Part shown: positions 52,627-61,770 of the stretch, one piece after another
Numbering within the stretch: the first letter of the stretch is position 1
Layout: each line of letters starts with the position of its first letter
Assembly (NCBI RefSeq): GCF_000969835.1
Contig: NZ_KQ033912.1
Span: 2,689,373 to 2,753,372, forward strand
From: Parabacteroides goldsteinii DSM 19448 = WAL 12034
Lineage (GTDB): Bacteria > Bacteroidota > Bacteroidia > Bacteroidales > Tannerellaceae
Direction: 5' to 3'
Length of the DNA: 64,000 nt
The notes under the pieces: model-generated
What the model was told of the DNA's origin: nothing
Database searches by the model: none
Seen by the model: the letters and a program-made list of their open reading frames with translations, nothing else
Position numbers and translations under genes: made by a program

Positions 52627-52647
52627 AAGGATAAAATGTTATCTTTG
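52617..52647 (+). promoter_or_regulatory. Candidate housekeeping promoter of the PUL C sigma gene
   Basis: TATCTTTG at 52640-52647 matches the -7 consensus exactly; 19 nt upstream is TTTA (52617-52620), one base off the TTTG -33 consensus. It lies 22 nt before the sigma ATG. Confidence 0.55.
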
Positions 52648-52669
52648 TCAATGTCAACGGAGAGGAGAG

Positions 52670-53266
52670 ATGAAAAAACACGCAATAGCCACAATAGACT
52701 CGGATGTTTTGCTTCGTTTGAAGCTGGGAGATGAAAAAGCGTTTGAGGTTGTTTACTGGAAATATAGTTCCTGGGTGTTTAATTTTATCCAGTCTCTTCT
52801 ATATGATAAATCCCTGGCTGAAGATCTGACGCAAACTGTTTTTCTGAAAATATGGGAGAAACGCACAAGTATAGATCCTGAACTGGGGTTTGATTCCTAT
52901 CTTTTTGCCATTGCCCGGAATCTGGTATATAAAGAAACAGAAAATCGTCTGCAATCAGAACAAGTCAATATTGCTTTGAAAGACCGGTCTATAGAGACCG
53001 AATCACTGATGGAAGAGAATATAGATGCAGACTCACTAAAGGAATATATTGATACATTGGTTGAACAACTTCCCCCTTCCAGAAAGGATATTTTTCATTT
53101 AAGCAGACGTCATCATCTGTCGAATAAAGAGATTGCAGCCCGTTTGTCTATTTCTGAAAAAACAGTTGAAACGCAATTGTATAGAGCGCTGCGTTTTATA
53201 AAACAAAAGCTTTCGGACGATACTAATTTGGCGATATTGATGCTTTTGATGATTAAAGGATGTTAA
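52670..53266 (+). CDS. ECF RNA polymerase sigma factor (PUL C)
   Basis: A 198-aa ECF sigma-70 factor. Region 2: VYWKYSSWVFNFIQSLLYDKSLAEDLTQTVFLKIWEKR; region 4: LPPSRKDIFHLSRRHHLSNKEIAARLSISEKTVETQLYRALRFIKQKL. It is not closely similar to the PUL A sigma. The start ATG follows GGAGAGGAGAG, a rare Shine-Dalgarno-like purine run for this phylum. Its stop codon lies inside a terminator hairpin, so fecR downstream needs its own promoter or read-through. It is divergent from the PUL B fecR. Confidence 0.93.
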   Translation: MKKHAIATIDSDVLLRLKLGDEKAFEVVYWKYSSWVFNFIQSLLYDKSLAEDLTQTVFLKIWEKRTSIDPELGFDSYLFAIARNLVYKETENRLQSEQVNIALKDRSIETESLMEENIDADSLKEYIDTLVEQLPPSRKDIFHLSRRHHLSNKEIAARLSISEKTVETQLYRALRFIKQKLSDDTNLAILMLLMIKGC

Positions 53267-53281
53267 AGACATCCTTTTTTT
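53255..53281 (+). terminator. Terminator overlapping the sigma stop codon (PUL C)
   Basis: Perfect 9-bp stem AAAGGATGT / ACATCCTTT with loop TAAAG, then TTTTTTT. The TAA stop (53264-53266) is in the loop, so ribosomes finishing the gene would cover the hairpin. Confidence 0.8.
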
Positions 53282-53334
53282 ATATCCCTTGTAAGGGAAC
53301 AGTACGATTTTAGGATATACAATATAAAATAAAG

Positions 53335-54345
53335 ATGATGGATAACACTAAGATATTATTACTGGATCGTTTTATGCGGGGAGAAACTTCGCCGGAAGAA
53401 GAACAACAGTTGTTGGCCTGGTTCCGGGAGGTTGATTCTCAGGAAGATATTTTGACTTTCTATCGCCAGCGCTGGCATGAATCTGCAACAAAGGAGATTT
53501 CCGAAGAGGTTCAGCTCCGGATGTTCAATCAGATAAGAGACCGGATAAATACAGATAAGACTGTACTGCAGAAGAACGATCGGAAACAAAACAGGAGACG
53601 TTTGCTTCGTTGGGGACAATATGCGGCGGCTGTTATTTTATGTGTAGTAGTCGGTATAACCTCTCATCTATTATATACTCGGCAGTCTATGGCGGAGGTT
53701 AAAGAGTATATGGTAGAAGCTGAAAAAGGACAACGGGCAAGTGTTACTTTACCGGATGGTACGAAAGTCTGGCTGAATTCTCATACACAAATAATATATA
53801 ATAGTAATTATGGTGTGGAGGACCGGGTTGTCGATTTGCGTGGAGAAGCCTATTTTGAAGTTGCAAAAGATAAGGAACATCGTTTTATCGTAAAAGCCGG
53901 AGGACTGGATGTCGAAGCGTTGGGTACTACATTTAATGTAAAAGCCTATAAAGAAGATGACGATGTTATTGCCACATTGTTTTCCGGTAGTATTCGGGCA
54001 ACGGCAGGAAAACACTCAGCTGTATTGTCTCCTGCCCAACAGGTTGCTTTTAGCCGGAAAAGTGAAACATTGGTAGTTGATAGTCCGGAGAATATAGCTT
54101 ATGCAAGCATGTGGAGGGATAATGAACTGGCATTTAAAGGGGAAACATTGAATGATATTGCTATACGTTTGAACCGCTTGTATAATGTGCAGATCGAATT
54201 CAAGTCAGAAAAGATCAAACAGTACCGCTTCTCCGGTGTCATTAAAAATAATAGCCTGGATAACGTATTTGAGATCATCAGCCTGACATCCCCGATCATG
54301 TACGAATCACTTGGAGACACGATTCTCCTGAGTGAGAGAAAATAG
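53335..54345 (+). CDS. FecR-type anti-sigma factor (PUL C)
   Basis: A 336-aa single-pass membrane protein: N-terminal sigma-binding region (1-90), membrane segment ~96-115 (YAAAVILCVVVGITSHLLY), periplasmic FecR domain (TLPDGTKVWLNSHTQIIYN, DLRGEAYFEVAKDKEHRFIV, VEALGTTFNVKAY) and a DUF4974-like C-terminus (YRFSGVIKNNSLDNVFEIISLTSPI). It has the family WLNS motif that the PUL A and B FecR proteins lack, marking a separate lineage. Two ATG codons are adjacent (MM); the first is used. Confidence 0.92.
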   Translation: MMDNTKILLLDRFMRGETSPEEEQQLLAWFREVDSQEDILTFYRQRWHESATKEISEEVQLRMFNQIRDRINTDKTVLQKNDRKQNRRRLLRWGQYAAAVILCVVVGITSHLLYTRQSMAEVKEYMVEAEKGQRASVTLPDGTKVWLNSHTQIIYNSNYGVEDRVVDLRGEAYFEVAKDKEHRFIVKAGGLDVEALGTTFNVKAYKEDDDVIATLFSGSIRATAGKHSAVLSPAQQVAFSRKSETLVVDSPENIAYASMWRDNELAFKGETLNDIAIRLNRLYNVQIEFKSEKIKQYRFSGVIKNNSLDNVFEIISLTSPIMYESLGDTILLSERK

Positions 54346-54364
54346 AGTGAATTAACGGAGTATT

Positions 54365-54391
54365 GTTAACTTTAAATGAATTGCTTATGAG
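54365..54391 (+). promoter_or_regulatory. Shared susC promoter-like element (PUL C)
   Basis: GTTAACTTTAAAT ... TATGAG with 21 nt between the first G and TATGAG, 19 nt after the fecR stop. The first nine bases are the same as in PUL A although the two regulators are otherwise dissimilar. Confidence 0.55.
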
Positions 54392-54413
54392 ATAGAAAAG
54401 AGAATAAAAGAAA

Positions 54414-54543
54414 GGGACAACTTCTAATGAAAGCTGCCCCTTATACAAAGTTTTTTAGCTTAAATCGGAGTTTATAAATCATACTTATTACACAGTCAAC
54501 TGGCGGGTTGACCGCGTGGGAATCTTTATATCCGATTTTAGCT
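54414..54543 (+). promoter_or_regulatory. Structured susC leader (PUL C)
   Basis: An imperfect hairpin (GGGACAACTT with AAGCTGCCCC, 54414-54440) with a T-run 11 nt later, then a long-range helix AGCTTAAATCGGA (54457-54469) / TCCGATTTTAGCT (54531-54543) with one mismatch. This helix encloses GTCAAC-TGGCGG-GTTGAC (54495-54512). The helix ends 49 nt before susC. It resembles an attenuator, but no alternative pairing was proved. Confidence 0.5.
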
Positions 54544-54592
54544 TGTAAAGTTACTATTTATAATCCATTTACTATTAAAAAAACACTTAAAA

Positions 54593-57500
54593 ATGAGTAA
54601 CATCAAGCAGTTTTTAATACGGGCTTTTTTGTGTGGAATACTACTTGTTTCTTCAAGTATCGCAGCAATAAGCCAGATTTCCCTCACAATGAAGAACCGG
54701 CCGGTACGTGAGGTAATCAAAGAAATAGAAAAAGTGAGTGATTATCGTTTCTTTTATAATGATGAACTATCGGATTTGAATAAAATCATATCTATCGATG
54801 TAAAGAACGGTGATATTAAAGACATTATGGAACTGATTGCACGACAGGCTGCTGTTTCCTATGTCTTGAAAGCGAACCATCAGGTTGTCTTGTCTCTGGC
54901 AACAGTTAACCAACAGAAAGATGTTGTGAAAATAACAGGGAAGGTCATTGACGATCAGGGTGAAGGTGTTATTGGAGCCAATGTAATGGAGAAGGGTACG
55001 ACAAACGGAACTATCACCAACATGGATGGAGAATTTTCTTTGGAAGTTCCGAATAAAGCAACCCTACAAATTTCATATATAGGATTCAATACCCAGGAAA
55101 TACCGGTGAATGGTCAAAAATCGTTTACGATCAGAATGACGGAAGATACTCAATCATTGGATGAGGTTGTCGTAGTCGGTTACGGAACACAGAAAAAATT
55201 GAATGTGACGGGTGCTGTTGCTACCTTAAAGAATGAAGAGCTGGTTAAAAGTCCGGTGGCAAGTACGACGAACGCTTTAGTCGGACGCCTACCCGGATTA
55301 ATAGCCAAGCAAAAAAGCGGGCAACCCGGTTTTGACGCTGCGGATATAAATATCCGTTCTTTCGGAAGCGCACTTGTCATCGTAGATGGCGTAGAACAAT
55401 CGTTCAATAATATAGATGCAAATGAAATAGAATCAGTTTCTATATTGAAAGATGCATCTGCAGCTATTTATGGTGCCAGAGCAGGAAACGGCGTTATCCT
55501 GGTTACTACGAAACGCGGCCAGTCTGGTAAGCCGAATATCTCGTTTAACGGAACGTTGACCAGCCAAAGTTATACGAATTTCCCGGAACCGGTTAATGCC
55601 GGCCAATATGCAACTCTTTTCAGGGAGGCCCAGATCAATTCAGGTATCCCTGAGAATCAGACTAAATTTTCCGAAGAAGATATTGCAAAATATTTTGCAG
55701 GGAACGATCCTCAGTATCCTAGTACGAACTGGTACGATGAGATTATGAAAAAATCAGCACTTCAACAACAGTATAATCTGACGATCAGAGGTGGTACCGA
55801 TGTTGTTAAGTATTATACTTTCTTAGGTTATCTCAGCCAGGATGGTATGTTTAAAGGAGGAAATACCGGTTACCGGAGATTCAACGTACGTTCGAATCTG
55901 GATGTAAATCTGACTTCCGACCTGACATTTTCTCTTGATCTTTCTGCGATTAAAGACGATGTCCGTCAATCTAACCGGCCTGCTTCTGAAGAGTGGTTCT
56001 GGATGGACTTTTTCGATAGTACGCCGACCTCTCATGCTTCATTTCCTGATCCGACAAAGGTTCCCCATATAGGTCCGGGACCGTTCAATGCCATAATAAA
56101 TACACATGAAGATTTGGGTGGATATGATAAAACATATAAGAACACATTGAACGGAGCATTTACGGTTAATTACAAAGTGCACCCTGTTCCGGGATTGAGT
56201 GCCAAGTTGAAGTTGAACTATCAGCAGGTCTCTTACGACCGGAAGAACTGGACGAAGCAAAATGATATCTGGGATTATGATTATGCAACGGATACTTATA
56301 CTTTATATGGTAAGTCGATGCCGACATCCCTGAAACAGGAGTTTCATAAAAATCAGGTTATAACAGGCCAGTTCTCTTTGAATTATGATAGAGTGATTAA
56401 CAAAGACCATGCAATAAATGGTTTGGCACTGGTTGAGATTATAGATTATAATAATGGAAACTTTTCGGCCTATAGGGAGAATTATGTGACAAGTGCGATC
56501 GACCAGTTATTTGCAGGGGGTACCATCAATCAACAGGCGAACGGTAGTGCTTCGGTATCCGGAAGAGCCAGTTTCGTTGCTCGTGCGAATTATGCTTATC
56601 AGGGAAAATATCTGTTGGAAGCCACGGCTCGTTACGATGGTTCTCCGAACTTCCCGAAGGATAAAAGATGGGGATTCTTCCCCAGCCTTTCTGCCGGTTG
56701 GCGTATGTCGGAAGAAGCTTTTATAAAGAATAACCTGACCTGGATCGATAATTTGAAATTACGTGCCGGTGTGAGCCAGACAGGCTTTGACTCCGTCGGT
56801 GCATTCCAGTATCTTACAGGGTATAAGTTTGAAGGCTATAATGTACTGGGAGGAAAAGAGGTACCCGGTTTGACAACTACTGGTATTGCCAATACAAATA
56901 TATCCTGGGAAACGATGACATTATATAATGTAGGATTGGATTTATCCGTATTGAATAATAAATTGTATTCGGAGATCGATGTCTTTTATAGAAAGCGGGA
57001 TGATATGTTAGGAACCCGTGTCGTGTCATTACCCAATACCTTTGGAGCGACTCTTCCGAGTGAGAATATCAATAGCCAGAGTACAAGAGGTTTTGAAGTC
57101 CTGATCGGTCACCGGGGTAATTTCGGGGAATTCTCTTATGACATCAGTGGAAATGTTTCCTGGTCACGCTCGAAATGGATCCATTATGATGAACCTGATT
57201 ATACAGATCCGGATGACATACGTCTGAAGAAAAAGTCCGGTCAATGGATCGATGTCTATAATGCCTATAAATCGGACGGTTTATTTACGAGCCAGGAAGA
57301 AATAGACAATCTGGGATATGATATGGATGGCATGGGAAACACCTCCCTTCGTCCGGGTGACATAAAGATACTCGATTTGAATAATGACGGAGAAGTAGAC
57401 TGGCGGGATGCCAGCACTATTGGAAGCGGCGGTACTCCTCATATCATTTACGGTATCAATCTTAATATGAAATACAAAGGATTTGACCTGAGTGTCTTTG

Positions 57501-57919
57501 CACAGGGAGCTGCTGATTATTATGTGCAACTGCAATCCGGTAATATCAATATCGATGGCGTAAGAACTCCTTTCAAAGTTATCTGGAATGAACGTTGGAC
57601 GCCTGAGAATAATGATCGGAACGCAATTATCCCGCGACAAAAGATCGGTCAGACCACCAATAACTGGAATTCTGACTATTGGTATAAAAACGCATCTTAT
57701 TTGCGTCTGAAAAATCTCACTTTGGGGTATACTTTTGATAAGGGCCTGATACGTAACTTAAGAATGGAGAATTTGCGTCTGTTTGTTGTCGGAACAAACT
57801 TATTTGCAATAAATCCGTTGCGTAAATACGGATTGGATCCGGAAACACCGGATGCAACCAGAGGTTGGTCATATCCTGTCACCAAATCAGTCTCTTTAGG
57901 ATTAAATGTTACTTTTTAA
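54593..57919 (+). CDS. SusC-like TonB-dependent glycan transporter with STN domain (PUL C)
   Basis: A 1108-aa outer-membrane protein with signal peptide ~1-27 (CGILLVSSSIAAISQ). Domains: STN (~30-95, PVREVIKEIEKVSDYRFFYND), carboxypeptidase-regulatory-like (~115-190, ITGKVIDDQGEGVIGANVMEKG), plug (~200-310, IVDGVEQSFNNIDANEIESVSILKDASAAIYGARAGNG), barrel, terminal GLNVTF. The STN domain fits control through the FecR/sigma pair upstream. The SusD gene starts 11 bp downstream. Its barrel is only distantly similar to the other two SusC proteins here. Confidence 0.95.
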   Translation: MSNIKQFLIRAFLCGILLVSSSIAAISQISLTMKNRPVREVIKEIEKVSDYRFFYNDELSDLNKIISIDVKNGDIKDIMELIARQAAVSYVLKANHQVVLSLATVNQQKDVVKITGKVIDDQGEGVIGANVMEKGTTNGTITNMDGEFSLEVPNKATLQISYIGFNTQEIPVNGQKSFTIRMTEDTQSLDEVVVVGYGTQKKLNVTGAVATLKNEELVKSPVASTTNALVGRLPGLIAKQKSGQPGFDAADINIRSFGSALVIVDGVEQSFNNIDANEIESVSILKDASAAIYGARAGNGVILVTTKRGQSGKPNISFNGTLTSQSYTNFPEPVNAGQYATLFREAQINSGIPENQTKFSEEDIAKYFAGNDPQYPSTNWYDEIMKKSALQQQYNLTIRGGTDVVKYYTFLGYLSQDGMFKGGNTGYRRFNVRSNLDVNLTSDLTFSLDLSAIKDDVRQSNRPASEEWFWMDFFDSTPTSHASFPDPTKVPHIGPGPFNAIINTHEDLGGYDKTYKNTLNGAFTVNYKVHPVPGLSAKLKLNYQQVSYDRKNWTKQNDIWDYDYATDTYTLYGKSMPTSLKQEFHKNQVITGQFSLNYDRVINKDHAINGLALVEIIDYNNGNFSAYRENYVTSAIDQLFAGGTINQQANGSASVSGRASFVARANYAYQGKYLLEATARYDGSPNFPKDKRWGFFPSLSAGWRMSEEAFIKNNLTWIDNLKLRAGVSQTGFDSVGAFQYLTGYKFEGYNVLGGKEVPGLTTTGIANTNISWETMTLYNVGLDLSVLNNKLYSEIDVFYRKRDDMLGTRVVSLPNTFGATLPSENINSQSTRGFEVLIGHRGNFGEFSYDISGNVSWSRSKWIHYDEPDYTDPDDIRLKKKSGQWIDVYNAYKSDGLFTSQEEIDNLGYDMDGMGNTSLRPGDIKILDLNNDGEVDWRDASTIGSGGTPHIIYGINLNMKYKGFDLSVFAQGAADYYVQLQSGNINIDGVRTPFKVIWNERWTPENNDRNAIIPRQKIGQTTNNWNSDYWYKNASYLRLKNLTLGYTFDKGLIRNLRMENLRLFVVGTNLFAINPLRKYGLDPETPDATRGWSYPVTKSVSLGLNVTF

Positions 57920-57930
57920 ATAGTACGGTT

Positions 57931-59688
57931 ATGAAAGCAAAATATTTTATCTACTTATTACTTTTTTGTGGAAGTTTTTCCTGCGATATAATGGATAAGG
58001 CACCGTTGGATATCATATCCGAGGAGGCTGTATGGAACGATAAGGCTTTGATAAATTCATACATCAGCGGAGTCTACAGTGAATTGGATTTTCTGATCCG
58101 TGACGGTTCCGGTTATGAAGAGGTAGACCCTACTTCCGGATTATCAGACGAAGGACGTCAAGGGCGGGACTGGCATCCTCTGTATTCAACATGGAAAGCC
58201 GGTTTTCTGAATAAAGATGGCGGTTTATTGGAGCAATGGCGTTATGGAACCATTCGTAAAACGAATGAATTTCTTGAAAAGATAGAGACATCCGCAGCCG
58301 TATCGGAACCGGAAAAGAAAGTGTTGTCCGGTAAGATCCGTTTTGCCAGGGCGATTACCTATTTCTTCATGGTAAAAAGGTACGGTGGCATTCCTGTTAT
58401 TACAAAGGCACAGGCGATAGATGCTCCGATGGAAGAATTGCTGGTTTCCAGGGATAAAGAGATCGATGTTTATGATTTCATTATAAATGAAATGGATGAG
58501 ATCGCAAAAGATTTGCCGGAGAGTTATAGTAGCGATGAGGTCGGTTATCCGACTAAATATGCTGCACTGGCATTGAAGAGCAGGGCTGCCATGTATGCAG
58601 CCAGTATTGCAACCTGGGGTAAAGTTCAGATCGATGGCCTGGTAGGTATTCCGGCGAATGAGGCAGAACGTTTCTGGAAAGCCTCTTACGAGGCATCCAA
58701 AGAGATTATCGACTCGAATGTTTTTGCGTTATATAATCAGTTACCTAATGATAAGGCAGAGAATTTCAGAAAATTGTTCCTGGATGAGAATAATGTGGAA
58801 GTAATATTCTCTAAACAGTTGACAGGCGAACAAGTGGGTAGCAACTATGATTTGTTCATGTCTCCGTTCCAGTTCTGTCCCGGATGGGGAGGTAGTAATA
58901 CGTCCGTTTATCTGGAAATGGTAGAGTCTTTTGAGAATATAGATGGAACGCCGGGAACTTTCGACAGGGCCTTGGCTCTGAGTCAGCCCTGGGATTTGAA
59001 TGAATTCTTTAAGAATAAAGATCCCCGTTTCTTTGCTTCCGTTTATTATGAAGGAACTATCTGGAAAGGAGAAGCCGTAGAGAACTGGGGCGGTATTATC
59101 ACGGAAAACGGAACCAAGGTTACAACAGGATTTTATCAGGGAAAACCTGCTCAAGGCCGTTCTTACTCTGCTGCGGGATATGCAGGAGGAGCAATTACCG
59201 GATTCAATGTCAAAAAATATTTGGATGACGGTTTGGTGCCGGTAGATGCCGGCAAGACAAAAGTCGACTTTATCGTTTTCCGCTACGGGGAGATTTTGTT
59301 GAACTACGCGGAAGCAGCATTTGAGTTAGGTAAGAGTTCTGAAGCTTTAGATGCTGTAAACCAGATAAGGGGAAGAGCCGGTATCGCTTTGCTGACGAAT
59401 ATAACCCGTGATGCGATCCGCCATGAAAGAAAAGTGGAACTTGCTTTTGAAGACCAGCGCTGGTGGGATTTGAGACGTTGGCGCACGGCAGTTGATGCTA
59501 TAACCCGTAATTTTTCCGGTATTTATACATTCTATGATGTGAAAACCGGAAAGTTCAGGATTGAATTGAACGAGAATGCAATGGGGGGCGTACCTTCCGT
59601 ATTTAAGGAAGAACACTATTATTTCCCGATTACTCCGGGTAGGATATCCAATAATCCGAACCTGGCTCCGGAGAATCCGGGTTATTAA
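57931..59688 (+). CDS. SusD-like glycan-binding lipoprotein (PUL C)
   Basis: A 585-aa SusD/RagB family lipoprotein starting at 57931 (MKAKYFIYLLLFCGSFSC, lipobox SFSC). The frame is open upstream into the susC 3' end, but only this start gives a lipoprotein signal. Features: PLDIISEEAVWNDKALINSYISGVYSEL, RFARAITYFFMVKRYGGIPVI, FRYGEILLNYAEAAFELG, VNQIRGRAGI, HERKVELAFEDQRWWDLRRW. It partners the SusC upstream; a terminator follows at 59706. Confidence 0.94.
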   Translation: MKAKYFIYLLLFCGSFSCDIMDKAPLDIISEEAVWNDKALINSYISGVYSELDFLIRDGSGYEEVDPTSGLSDEGRQGRDWHPLYSTWKAGFLNKDGGLLEQWRYGTIRKTNEFLEKIETSAAVSEPEKKVLSGKIRFARAITYFFMVKRYGGIPVITKAQAIDAPMEELLVSRDKEIDVYDFIINEMDEIAKDLPESYSSDEVGYPTKYAALALKSRAAMYAASIATWGKVQIDGLVGIPANEAERFWKASYEASKEIIDSNVFALYNQLPNDKAENFRKLFLDENNVEVIFSKQLTGEQVGSNYDLFMSPFQFCPGWGGSNTSVYLEMVESFENIDGTPGTFDRALALSQPWDLNEFFKNKDPRFFASVYYEGTIWKGEAVENWGGIITENGTKVTTGFYQGKPAQGRSYSAAGYAGGAITGFNVKKYLDDGLVPVDAGKTKVDFIVFRYGEILLNYAEAAFELGKSSEALDAVNQIRGRAGIALLTNITRDAIRHERKVELAFEDQRWWDLRRWRTAVDAITRNFSGIYTFYDVKTGKFRIELNENAMGGVPSVFKEEHYYFPITPGRISNNPNLAPENPGY

Positions 59689-59705
59689 AATTTATAAAGT
59701 ATATG

Positions 59706-59746
59706 AGGGCGTACCGGGAACAACTGTTCCCGGATGCCCTTTTATT
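59706..59746 (+). terminator. Intrinsic terminator between susD and the next enzyme gene (PUL C)
   Basis: Two-part stem AGGGC + CCGGGAA / TTCCCGG + GCCCT with a small internal loop and hexaloop CAACTG, then TTTTATT. It ends 25 nt before the next start codon. Confidence 0.85.
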
Positions 59747-59771
59747 GTCTGTTTTAATCAAATAAAAGAAC

Positions 59772-61763
59772 ATGAGAAGTCTGCAAAATATAATATATGT
59801 CTTGATTTTTGTGACGTTGACACTACCGCTCAATGCACAGGATAAGATAAAAACACGTTCTGAATCATTTTGGGGTGTTCATTTCGACCGTCACTCCCAG
59901 TTAACGGATGAACATCTGGGGAAAACATTGACCGAAGGAATGATCGACTCTATGTTAAAGGCCGTGCGGCCTGACTATATTCAGGTGGATAGTAAAGGGC
60001 ATCCGGGAGTCTCTTCTTATCCGACGGTGGTTGGACAACAGGCTGCCGGATATGATAAAGATCCTCTGGCTTTGATCCGGGAGGTTACCTTCAAAAGAAA
60101 TGTGGCATTGTATGTACATCATTCAGGAGTAATGGATATAAACTATGTACGGTTGTATCCGGAAGAGGGTAGAAGAGCACCGGACGGTAAACTGGATGGA
60201 CAAAATACCAGCTTTTGGGGTAATTATGCCGACCGCTTATTGATCCCCCAGCTCAAGGAACTGGCATTGAAATATAAAGTGGATGGTGTATGGATCGACG
60301 GAGAAAGCTGGGCGGTTTATCCTGATTACCACCCGAAGGCTCAGGAGGAATTTAAACAGGTGACTGGCTTGAGTTATATGCCGACTGTGGCGGAAGACCC
60401 GAACTACAAGATACTGCTGGAATTCAACCGGAAGAAGTTTATAGCTTATATAGACCATTATACGGCAGAATTGAAAAAAGTAGCTCCGCAATTCCAGTTA
60501 TGCTCGAATTGGGCTTTTAGTGCCTTGATGCCGGAACCGGTTCCGGCCGGAATAAAACTGGACTTCCTCTCCGGCGATTATGATCCGGATGATGCCTTGA
60601 ACACTGCCAATTGGAATGCCCGTTGTTTAGCCGGACAAGGATTGCCTTACGACCTGATGGCATGGAGTTTTGTCCGTCATTCAGTTCCTAAAACAGCCTT
60701 ACAGCTCTGTCAGGAGGCGGCAGCCGTAATCAGTCTGGGGGGCGGTTGCCAGATGTATTTCAGGCAAAACGAGGATATGTCTTTTCAACCTGCATCATTT
60801 GATATTATGCGGGAAGTTGCTGATTTTGTCTTGCCAAGAAGAGACTATTGTAAAGGAATAAAACCTATCCCGCAAATCGCCTTGTTCTATTCTACGGCAG
60901 GTTGGAAACAAAAGGTGAATGATATTTACAGACCTTTTGGTGTGAATGGGATCAGAGGTATTATGAATGCTCTTCTGGACGGTCAGCAGGCTGTTGAGGT
61001 TTTAATGACCCACCACATGGAAAAAAGGATGGAAGAATATCCGGTCATTGTTGTTCCCGAGTGGGAGGTTATGGAACCGGAAATGATCGCCAGGTTGAAG
61101 GAATATGTGAAAAAAGGAGGAAATCTACTCGTTATAGGTTCGGAGGCGACCGTTCTTTTTGACGATATATTAGGTGTGCAGGGAGTCGGTGAAAGAGGGG
61201 CATCCTGCCTGGGGTTTGATAACCGTTTTGTCGATATACAAGGTAAATTCCGTGAGATTCGTTGTGAGCAGGGAACTGAAGAACTTGCCCGGCTGTATCA
61301 GACGAATGATTTCCGTTTCCCATCGGGTAGTGCTGCAACGATTCATAAATACGGTAAAGGCAAAGTTGCCGGTGTTTATATGAATATCGGCGAATCTTAT
61401 CTTTCAACGACTTCTCCTGTATTCAGGGACTTCCTGTCAGAGCTGATCGGTGACCTCTTCCCTGAACCTCTGGTTTCTGTGAAAGGTTCTCACCGGGTTC
61501 ATGTGATCCCGTCGGAAAAGGACGGACGTATGTTGATCCAATTGGTTAATACATCCGGCGATCATGCAAACCGGAGTGTGAAGGGCATTGATGAGATACC
61601 TGAATTAAGAGATTTCAACGTCGTAGTCCGGTCGGAAGAAAGACCGAAGAAGGTATTGTTACAACCGGATGGACGGCCATTACGGTTCGATTACGTTGAC
61701 GGGAAGGTTACTTTTGTAGTCCCTGACTTGAAAATACATGATATTGTGGAGATTATAAAATGA
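59772..61763 (+). CDS. Secreted glycosidase-like protein with TIM barrel and GATase-like domain, family not assigned
   Basis: A 663-aa exported protein with signal peptide 1-22 (IFVTLTLPLNAQ). Residues ~30-370 look like a (beta/alpha)8 barrel: WGVHFDRHSQLTDEHLG, VRPDYIQVDSKGHPG, NVALYVHHSGVMD, LALKYKVDGVWIDGESW (Asp and Glu as candidate catalytic residues), FQLCSNWAF, LDFLSGDYD. Residues ~380-550 resemble the GATase/trimerisation domain following GH42-like barrels (YPVIVVPEWEVMEPEMIARLKEYVKKGGNLLVIGSEA). The start resembles alpha-L-fucosidase (GH29)-like barrels, but I cannot name a family. Cotranscribed with GH92 (8 bp). Confidence 0.65.
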   Translation: MRSLQNIIYVLIFVTLTLPLNAQDKIKTRSESFWGVHFDRHSQLTDEHLGKTLTEGMIDSMLKAVRPDYIQVDSKGHPGVSSYPTVVGQQAAGYDKDPLALIREVTFKRNVALYVHHSGVMDINYVRLYPEEGRRAPDGKLDGQNTSFWGNYADRLLIPQLKELALKYKVDGVWIDGESWAVYPDYHPKAQEEFKQVTGLSYMPTVAEDPNYKILLEFNRKKFIAYIDHYTAELKKVAPQFQLCSNWAFSALMPEPVPAGIKLDFLSGDYDPDDALNTANWNARCLAGQGLPYDLMAWSFVRHSVPKTALQLCQEAAAVISLGGGCQMYFRQNEDMSFQPASFDIMREVADFVLPRRDYCKGIKPIPQIALFYSTAGWKQKVNDIYRPFGVNGIRGIMNALLDGQQAVEVLMTHHMEKRMEEYPVIVVPEWEVMEPEMIARLKEYVKKGGNLLVIGSEATVLFDDILGVQGVGERGASCLGFDNRFVDIQGKFREIRCEQGTEELARLYQTNDFRFPSGSAATIHKYGKGKVAGVYMNIGESYLSTTSPVFRDFLSELIGDLFPEPLVSVKGSHRVHVIPSEKDGRMLIQLVNTSGDHANRSVKGIDEIPELRDFNVVVRSEERPKKVLLQPDGRPLRFDYVDGKVTFVVPDLKIHDIVEIIK

Positions 61764-61770
61764 ATGCACT

